Assembly (NCBI GenBank): GCA_009889585.1
Contig: WUQV01000050.1
Location: forward strand, 1-18,627
Source: Candidatus Bathyarchaeota archaeon
Lineage (GTDB): Archaea > Thermoproteota > Bathyarchaeia > Bathyarchaeales > WUQV01
Reading direction: 5' to 3'
Length of the DNA: 18,627 nt
Both the position numbers and the translations under genes were made by a program. Shown one piece after another: positions 13,893 through 18,627 of the stretch. The first letter of the stretch is position 1, and the number at the start of each line of letters is the position of its first letter. The notes beneath the pieces were generated by a model. The model saw nothing but the letters and a program-made list of their open reading frames with translations. It was not told the origin of the DNA and did not search any database.

Positions 13893-14539
13893 TATCCCTC
13901 CCAACGCGTTCCCCATCTGTTTAAGTGGACGATATCCCCTAAAGGCCTCCTTGAAGGGGGCTTTGGCGACTCAGCTGGCCTTCCAACGGTTATCAACGCT
14001 TGAGGCTCGACATCCTTCGGAATCCTTAAGGCCTCTCTCACGACGTCTTGACAGAACAAAGGGGCGCAAATCCAACAGGCTCCAAGCCCCTCCACATGAA
14101 GGGCCAATAATAGGTTTTGAACGGCGGCCGCAACGCTTTGGACGGCCATCGTTCGCTCTGCTGCCATCCTTCTTTCGTCAGGGTAGGCGTGCATGGCCTT
14201 CATGGTGGAACACGCCAATATGAGAATAGGGGCTTCCGTAAGCCTCTCTATCGACGATCGCGTGAGTCGCTCCCGCTCCTTCAAGGGGAGACCATCGGCA
14301 GCTAAGTCCTTGTCCCACTCCTTGGCCATCGATTTGGCGAGCTCATGCTTAATGGACTCATCCTTGATTACGATGAAGCGCCAAGGCTGGGCGTTATGAG
14401 CCGAAGGGGCCCATGTCGCAGCCTCTAAAGCCCGTCCTAAGGCGTCTTCGGGCACGTCCTCCTTTAGGTACTTACGGACGCTGCGCCTGCCCTTTATGAC
14501 TTGGTAGATCAACGGTTCGACCTCGCCAAGGGTGGGCAA
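13892..14539 (-). CDS. FbiB C-terminal-type nitroreductase, probable dehydro-F420-0 reductase
   Basis: A 215-residue FMN nitroreductase. Beyond the general features ('GRRSVRKY' 17-24, 'SAHNAQPWRF' 46-55), it has those of the stand-alone form of the FbiB C-terminal domain: 'DKDLAADGLP' (76-85), 'HAYPDERRMAAERTMAVQSV' (117-136), 'AAAVQNLLLALHVEGLGACW' (137-156) and 'DVVREALRIP' (165-174). In mycobacteria and Thermomicrobium this domain reduces dehydro-F420-0, made when CofD/FbiA uses phosphoenolpyruvate. Its coupling to cofD through a TAGTG overlap supports the same step here. The start is either TTG at 14539 or TTG at 14512; the latter has 'GGCGAGGT' seven bases ahead and begins at the first helix. 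The alternative is a general nitroreductase with a chance neighbour, which I think less likely. Confidence 0.82.
   Translation of the reverse strand: MPTLGEVEPLIYQVIKGRRSVRKYLKEDVPEDALGRALEAATWAPSAHNAQPWRFIVIKDESIKHELAKSMAKEWDKDLAADGLPLKERERLTRSSIERLTEAPILILACSTMKAMHAYPDERRMAAERTMAVQSVAAAVQNLLLALHVEGLGACWICAPLFCQDVVREALRIPKDVEPQALITVGRPAESPKPPSRRPLGDIVHLNRWGTRWEG
13896..13902 (-). promoter_or_regulatory. Ribosome-binding site of cofD inside the nitroreductase 3' end
   Basis: 'GGGAGGG' on the minus strand, 3-4 bases before the GTG at 13892, within the last codons of the upstream gene. It decides the cofD start. Confidence 0.7.
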
Positions 14540-14715
14540 AGCCGCGCTTAAAAGCCCAAGGTCGTATGATGGCTTAGATTATCCCCACATTATGATAACT
14601 TCCCCTACACTTCTTGATTTTGACAACGTCAGAACTTTGTAGGCTTAGAGCACGCATCCAATCACATGTAAGTGATCAATGACAACCGTTCTAAAAGGTG
14701 AACGTGTCGTCCTAA

Positions 14716-14728
14716 AGTATAGACTTAA
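14716..14728 (+). promoter_or_regulatory. TATA region for the SIMPL-domain gene
   Basis: 'AGTATAGACTTAA' places a transcript start around 14745-14750. That is just upstream of the 'GGAGGTG' ribosome-binding site at 14754-14760, and it argues against the longer frame from 14679. Confidence 0.45.
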
Positions 14729-14768
14729 ATGCTGTCCTTATGTGATTCGTTACGGAGGTGAGGGACGC

Positions 14769-15545
14769 TTGAGGGAAAGGATAGCTTACGGGCTCATCCT
14801 AGTGCTGGCCGTCGCCTTAGCGGGCGTAAGCGGTTATCTCTTCGCCCTATACGGTCGGCAAGGCGAGTCAGGGACCTATCCCTACGCTGTACCTCCTATA
14901 ATTGGCGGACAGGGGCAGATAACTCAACCAGCTCAACTAAAGACGATCGTGGTCACAGGCTTTGGAAGGACCTTCTCGAAGCCGGATCTGGCCGAGTTGA
15001 GGCTCGGAGTCATGACCGAAGCGACCACGGCCACGGAGGCACTTACGAAAAACGCCGTCTCCACGGATCAAGTGATCAAGGCCCTGAAGGCCCTCGGCAT
15101 AGCTGAGGAGAGGATAGAAACATCATACTTCAGCCTCCATCCGAGGTATTCCACGTATGGAAGAACCCTCATAGGGTTTGAAGTCATTCACATGCTGAAG
15201 GTTACCACGACCAACATAGACGACGTTGGTCGAATAATCGATAAGGCGGTGGAGGCCGGGGCTAACAGGGTGGATGGTGTGTGCTTCATCTTCACGAGGG
15301 AGAGGCTTCAAGAGCTAAACGGCATTGCCAGAAGGATGGCGGTCGAGGATGCCAAATCGAAAGCGGAGGTTATCGCCAACTCACTTGGCGTCAAGATCGT
15401 TGGCGTAGCCTATGCGGTTGAAGAAGCGTATCATTATCCTTACTACTATATGGGGGTGGAGCTTGTAGCGTTACCGACACCGATTATGCCGCCAGCGGAG
15501 GTAGGAATAACGGTCATAGTCAGAGTAGCATACATAATTGAATAA
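14769..15545 (+). CDS. SIMPL (DUF541) domain protein, membrane-anchored
   Basis: A 258-residue protein with an N-terminal membrane helix (about residues 5-28, 'GLILVLAVALAGVSGYLF'), a short linker rich in G, P and Y, and then one SIMPL/DUF541 domain: 'VVTGFGRTFSKPDLAELRLG', 'TDQVIKALKALGIAEERIET', 'YFSLHPRY', 'GFEVIHMLKVTTTNIDDVGR', 'ARRMAVEDAKSKAEVIANSL' and a final beta strand 'VGITVIVRVAYII'. The bacterial relative YggE/BP26 is extracytoplasmic and forms ring-shaped channels, and a link to oxidative stress has been reported. Here the helix should act as a signal anchor with the domain outside. The TTG at 14769 is preferred: 'GGAGGTG' lies about 8 bases before it and the helix then starts at once. 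The open frame back to an ATG at 14679 would put 30 odd residues ahead. It stands alone, divergent from the nitroreductase. Confidence 0.85.
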   Translation: MRERIAYGLILVLAVALAGVSGYLFALYGRQGESGTYPYAVPPIIGGQGQITQPAQLKTIVVTGFGRTFSKPDLAELRLGVMTEATTATEALTKNAVSTDQVIKALKALGIAEERIETSYFSLHPRYSTYGRTLIGFEVIHMLKVTTTNIDDVGRIIDKAVEAGANRVDGVCFIFTRERLQELNGIARRMAVEDAKSKAEVIANSLGVKIVGVAYAVEEAYHYPYYYMGVELVALPTPIMPPAEVGITVIVRVAYIIE

Positions 15546-16348
15546 GTAATAGTAAATCGTCGACATCATAGGACACGCATAAACAACTTCCTTTTCTTCA
15601 AAATACTCTAAACTAATTTAAGGTTCACGTTACAAAGGCAGGGCTGAGAGTCAGTATTATACCATTGCCCTCTTTTGTTTGTAGTTGATATCCATTTTGT
15701 TACTCCTAGCTTAAGTAAAAAAGGAAGCTGCAAATGAGCTTTACCTTAGATAAAACCCTTATAATCTTGAGCGCCCTAGTTGAAAACGACCTTTAACTTT
15801 CGGTCAAATAGCTTGACGAAGATTCGCAAAGGCATGTGCAAGGCTTGGAGTTAAGGAGATCACCAGTGATCGATGCCATCTTGATCTTCCTCCGAACTCG
15901 GCTATTTAGTGATAGGCCCGTTAGTTATACCTTCGCTAATCCTCTTAACGTTAATCGGCTTCTTTGTTACGCTTGGTGATCGCAGGGTTTCCTGAGAGGT
16001 TCTTTAGGACACGTTATGATAATCTTTGAAGTTGGTGCTCACGTCGCTGCTTTGCTGATTGGCGTGAGCATCAGATTATCCACAGTTAAGTTGTTACCCT
16101 TTAGAAATCATATGTCTGAGGGAAGAATCAACAATTGCGGAGCCTCTTCAAAGAAACTTGGCTTAAAAAGATGTTGAAGTAGCATTTTTATCATGAACAG
16201 AACAGAGCATGATCTGAATGAGGATGGAGTTCACCCGCTTTAAGGGATAATGAGGGATAGCCAAGAGCTATTAAAGCTAATATAAAGAGCTGCTGAGCTA
16301 TAGGCCTAGATACGGATTCCAGTGTAGCTTCTAAATGTCTATCTGGAA
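15546..16348. other. 800-base stretch without a convincing gene; possible membrane-protein remnant
   Basis: No intact gene. On the plus strand, about 15893-15975 reads 'ELGYLVIGPLVIPSLILLTL' plus 'IGFFVTLGDRR' and then hits a stop. Another frame from about 15979 reads 'FLRGSLGHVMIIFEVGAHVA' and 'ALLIGVSIRLSTVKLLPF' to a TGA near 16177. Both are hydrophobic and abut each other, as in a frameshifted membrane protein, but no family is evident. A T-rich run near 15588-15597 may end the SIMPL transcript. Confidence 0.3.
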
Positions 16349-16972
16349 CTAGGAAAGCTTAGGCTTTCTAAGAATCTTCAGCACTATCAGCATTATAGGG
16401 TAAAGCACACCTATGGATAACATGACGAACCCTGGATATATAAATGGTTTATGTTTAGATAGACGAAGGAAGCGGAAACGACACTCAATCATTAGTTCGA
16501 TGGAATCAAGATTGGTTATATGAATTTGATAAGTCCCAAGCTCTTCTATCTGCCAACCTACAGTGAACCCGACGGATGAATATCCAAGCTCATACTCAAG
16601 TCTGCCGGAAGGTGTATATACTTTCATTTGGAGATATACGTTTCTATCTATTACGGCATCTATGTCGAGACCTGCAAAGTCTTGTTCTTGAAAATCTAGC
16701 CTACTGACTGGTGGATTAAAGCTTAAATTGATATGAGTGCCATTATGTGTATAATGTATACGCGTTATCTCTCCGTAGGTTATGGTATACTTAACGATGA
16801 GTGTCTGGTTTGGCTTTATGCAAACTGAAGTAGGTCTGATTGGCCTATCGCGTATTTCAAAAATTATATCCCTCTCAGTATGCAAGACTGCATAAACAGC
16901 TGAGGCTAATAACGTCAAACACATAACCGTCGAGTAAATCTTCAGCAATAGATTCTTCTCTCCGGCCCTCAA
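16349..16972 (-). CDS. Two-TM protein with beta-rich ectodomain, GOLD/p24-like layout
   Basis: A 207-residue protein, family not recognised. A hydrophobic helix at about 8-30 is a signal sequence or anchor. A polar, beta-rich region from about 35 to 170 follows, then a second membrane helix at 177-200 and a short basic tail 'LRKPKLS'. The ectodomain contains 'FEIRDRPIRPTSVCIKPNQ' near its start and ends with 'GTYQIHITNLDSIELMIECR' (146-165). This recalls the last strands of the GOLD domain of p24/emp24 cargo proteins ('GtY.i.l.N.......v...y'), and the overall plan matches too. This is a resemblance only. There are two cysteines in the ectodomain (51, 164) that could pair. The start is a TTG with 'AGGAAG' 8 bases ahead and a strong TATA box 40 bases upstream. 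Confidence 0.6.
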   Translation of the reverse strand: MRAGEKNLLLKIYSTVMCLTLLASAVYAVLHTERDIIFEIRDRPIRPTSVCIKPNQTLIVKYTITYGEITRIHYTHNGTHINLSFNPPVSRLDFQEQDFAGLDIDAVIDRNVYLQMKVYTPSGRLEYELGYSSVGFTVGWQIEELGTYQIHITNLDSIELMIECRFRFLRLSKHKPFIYPGFVMLSIGVLYPIMLIVLKILRKPKLS

Positions 16973-17007
16973 TGTAAGCTCTTCCTAAGTTAGATCATAG
17001 TGCCTCC

Positions 17008-17016
17008 TTTATATAC
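17008..17016 (-). promoter_or_regulatory. TATA box for the GOLD-like membrane protein
   Basis: 'GTATATAAA' on the minus strand, centred 40 bases before the TTG at 16972. The predicted transcript starts near 16985 and still contains the 'AGGAAG' at 16981-16986. Confidence 0.55.
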
Positions 17017-17188
17017 TTTAAAAAGGCCATCCCTTAGCCTACGTGGATGGCCAGAAATGCCGATGCTTTGATGGCAGACATTAACGACAAGAAGAGGCAA
17101 GTACAGAGCTGAGTGAAGCGTTTAATACGCGCAAATAGGAAGTGACGTTCGAGGTGCGTTGAGTTTGAGTTGAATGTGACACAAAACT

Positions 17189-17330
17189 TCATCCTGCCCT
17201 TGGGTCTATGAGCCCATGTACTAGGTCGGCTAGAAAGTTGGTTATTATAGCACATAGATTTATCGCGTAGAACACGGTGTATAGTATGAGTATATTCCAA
17301 TAGGCGCTGTCAAGCCCTTCCAAGGGCCTA
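17189..17330 (-). pseudogene. C-terminal remnant of an oligopeptide ABC permease (OppB/DppB type)
   Basis: The minus strand reads 'RPLEGLDSAYWNILILYTVF', then 'YAINLCAIITNFLADLVHGL' and 'IDPRAG' before a TGA at 17189. OppB/DppB permeases end in just this way, with a last membrane helix followed by 'N(L/F)..DL.YG..DPR'. Everything upstream (about 270 residues, with the EAA loop) is missing, replaced by the helical-protein gene that ends at 17328. It is an isolated tail with no start. No recognisable OppC follows in 16973-17188. Confidence 0.6.
17314..17327. repeat. Short palindrome abutting the helical-protein stop codon
   Basis: 'GCCCTT CC AAGGGC': six-base perfect arms and a two-base loop, beginning one base past the gene end on the minus strand. 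It could act as a small 3' hairpin, but there is no T-run after it. Confidence 0.4.
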
Positions 17331-17708
17331 AATGAGACCGCTCACCTTCAATTCATTAGCTGCCCTTTGACAACAAGTCGTGGCGAACGATATCGCTTGG
17401 GCTACCTCCCGTAATGCTTCATCATACCTCCTTAAACGTACCTTCTCCATCGCCTCTTCAACCCTAGCGCTTACCTCTTCAAAGAGCATCACGCCAGTAA
17501 CGTTCCTAGCTATCTTCACCTCGCCTAATAAGGCATTTAAGAAGGAAAGTAAGAGCTTCTCAGCCCCTAAACGATCCTCATCGCTCATTCCTTCTACTTC
17601 ATCAACTAACTTCGAAGCTAAGATCAACTCAGATTTCAACCTTTCAGCGTATTGAAAGGATATGAACGCCTTACGTAACTCAGACGAGGACATCACCGCA
17701 TAAGGCAT
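17328..17708 (-). CDS. Small all-helical protein of unknown function downstream of rtcB
   Basis: A 126-residue protein predicted to be almost wholly helical, with no membrane segment. Regions such as 'LLLSFLNALLGEVKIARNV' and 'VRLRRYDEALREVAQAISFA' suggest a helical bundle or short coiled coil; 'TTCCQRAANEL' near the end has a cysteine pair. I do not recognise the family. It starts 49 bases after rtcB on the same strand, so the two may be co-transcribed. Archaeal rtcB often travels with archease, but this protein does not show archease features. The start may be M1 (17708) or M6 (17693). Its stop lies inside the remains of a permease gene. Confidence 0.65.
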   Translation of the reverse strand: MPYAVMSSSELRKAFISFQYAERLKSELILASKLVDEVEGMSDEDRLGAEKLLLSFLNALLGEVKIARNVTGVMLFEEVSARVEEAMEKVRLRRYDEALREVAQAISFATTCCQRAANELKVSGLI

Positions 17709-17757
17709 CCTTCATGAAAAGGCGTATCCCAGCCCTCTAAACGCAAGCTATGTTCGA

Positions 17758-18627
17758 CTACCCCTTGACGACGGCTATCGGAACTAGCCTCGCGACGCGC
17801 GTAGCTATCCCGACCTTGTCGCTGACTTCGGCGACTCTGTCCACGCTTTTATACGCCGGATCCGCCTCCTCCGCGAGGACCTCGAAGCTAGCGGCTCTAA
17901 CGACCATCCCCCGTTGCTCCAGCGCCCTCTTGATGTCTGACCCGCGGAACTTACGGATGGCAGCCGCTCGGCTTAACAACCTCCCGGCGCCATGGGCAGT
18001 CGAACCGAACGCTATTTCCATGGCCTTCGGCTTTCCAACTAAAACCCAAGAGCTCGTCCCCATGCTCCCCGGTATTAAAACAGGTTGGCCGTACGGCCTG
18101 TAATCGTTTGGAACGTCTAGGTGGCCAGCTGGAAATGCCCTCGTAGCCCCCTTCCTATGAGCCCAGACCTTCTTAACCTGTCCATCTATGCGATGTTCTT
18201 CGACCTTGGCGATGTTGTGAGCTACGTCGTAAACTAGCCTTAAGCCCATTTGATCGGCTGGCCGTTTAAATGTTTGTTCGAAGCTTTGACGAACCCAATG
18301 CGTAATCGCTTGTCTGTTCGCGAAGGCGTAATTGACGGCGCACGCCATCGCTTGGTAGTAATCCTCGGCCTCCTTGCTTCCGCCTGGGGCGCACGCTAGC
18401 TCTCGATCGGGCAGTTCGATCTTGTACTTATGGACTGCCCTTTCCATGACGCGCAAATAATCCGAGCACACTTGATGGCCTAAGCCTCTTGAGCCGCAAT
18501 GGATCATAACGGTTATTTGGCCGACGCGCTCTATTCCGAAGGCCTTGGCGACCTTCGGGTCGTAAATTCTATCGACCCTTTGAATCTCCAAGAAGTGGTT
18601 CCCAGATCCCAACGTGCCCACCTGCGG
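17758..18627 (-). CDS. rtcB: RNA-splicing ligase RtcB, C-terminal part (5' end outside window)
   Basis: RtcB joins RNA 2',3'-cyclic phosphate (3'-phosphate) and 5'-hydroxyl ends in a GTP- and Mn-dependent reaction. In archaea it seals tRNA halves after intron removal. About 290 residues are visible, out of about 480 in the family. Active-site elements in order: 'GTLGSGNHFLEIQ' and 'HCGSRGLGHQ' (metal-binding histidines), 'APGGSKEAEDYYQAM', 'NYAFANRQAI', 'VYDVAHNIAKVEEH' (metal-binding histidine), 'HRKGATRAFPAGH', 'LIPGSMGTSSWVL' and 'FGSTAHGAGRLLSR', whose HGAGR histidine is the residue guanylated in Pyrococcus RtcB. None is missing. The frame is open through the window edge; the GTG near 18621 is an internal valine, not a start. 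A small helical protein follows 49 bases downstream. Confidence 0.97.
   Translation of the reverse strand, partial: PQVGTLGSGNHFLEIQRVDRIYDPKVAKAFGIERVGQITVMIHCGSRGLGHQVCSDYLRVMERAVHKYKIELPDRELACAPGGSKEAEDYYQAMACAVNYAFANRQAITHWVRQSFEQTFKRPADQMGLRLVYDVAHNIAKVEEHRIDGQVKKVWAHRKGATRAFPAGHLDVPNDYRPYGQPVLIPGSMGTSSWVLVGKPKAMEIAFGSTAHGAGRLLSRAAAIRKFRGSDIKRALEQRGMVVRAASFEVLAEEADPAYKSVDRVAEVSDKVGIATRVARLVPIAVVKG

Noticed and set aside
16983..17006. Mini reading frame ATG-ATC-TAA with a GGAGG ahead of it, upstream of the GOLD-like gene, as an attenuator
   Set aside because: The GGAGG lies next to the TATA box, upstream of the expected transcript start, so it would not be in the RNA.
17034..17300. Minus-strand open frame of 88 codons
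   Set aside because: It overlaps the permease tail in a different frame, and the permease frame carries family signal while this one does not.
1..18627. tRNA, rRNA or CRISPR array
   Set aside because: No cloverleaf with a TTCGA-type loop, no rRNA-like block and no regularly spaced repeats were seen by eye on either strand; a small RNA could still be missed.

Overview
The window looks like archaeal DNA, probably a thermophilic Thermoproteota/TACK-type genome. This rests on TATA-box promoters about 25-30 bases ahead of start codons (several leaderless), frequent TTG and GTG starts, and archaeal families: a PaREP1-type protein, CofD, RtcB, a SIMPL-domain protein and a minimal nucleotidyltransferase. 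I cannot name the genus.

Layout. 1-334: end of an oligopeptide ABC transporter ATPase. 335-3143: AT-rich accessory stretch with a PaREP1-like gene, a decayed divergent gene, a possible TnpB remnant with a 13-bp tandem repeat and a perfect hairpin, a zinc-ribbon membrane protein, and a dead IS6-like element (18-bp inverted repeats) sitting on an IS5-type transposase fragment. 3144-3845: a two-TM PH-like membrane protein whose 3' end is cut by the IS, and an AbrB-like protein. 3977-6630: a pseudogene field with a nucleotidyltransferase (one frameshift, two TGA stops), the 3' half of a cofD, a glcF/hdrD-like Fe-S gene, and the 3' third of an Nramp-like transporter.

6683-14539 is the intact functional core: an Nramp-fold transporter and a cupin on the plus strand, facing a minus-strand block that reads fbiB-like nitroreductase > cofD > glcD > glcF-like > lutB-like. 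The three flavin/iron-sulfur genes look like a membrane-associated or soluble 2-hydroxyacid (lactate or glycolate) oxidase. cofD and the nitroreductase overlap and look like consecutive steps of F420 biosynthesis: transfer of a 3-carbon phosphate unit to Fo, then reduction of dehydro-F420-0.

The most notable point is that the decayed field carries second copies of three families of the core (transporter, GlcF-like protein, CofD), in scrambled orientation. The locus therefore existed twice, as a duplication or as a second acquired version, and one copy is eroding.

14540-18627: a SIMPL-domain protein, an 800-base stretch without a convincing gene, a two-TM protein with a GOLD/p24-like layout, an oligopeptide permease remnant, a small helical protein and the C-terminal part of RtcB. 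No tRNA, rRNA or CRISPR array was seen.
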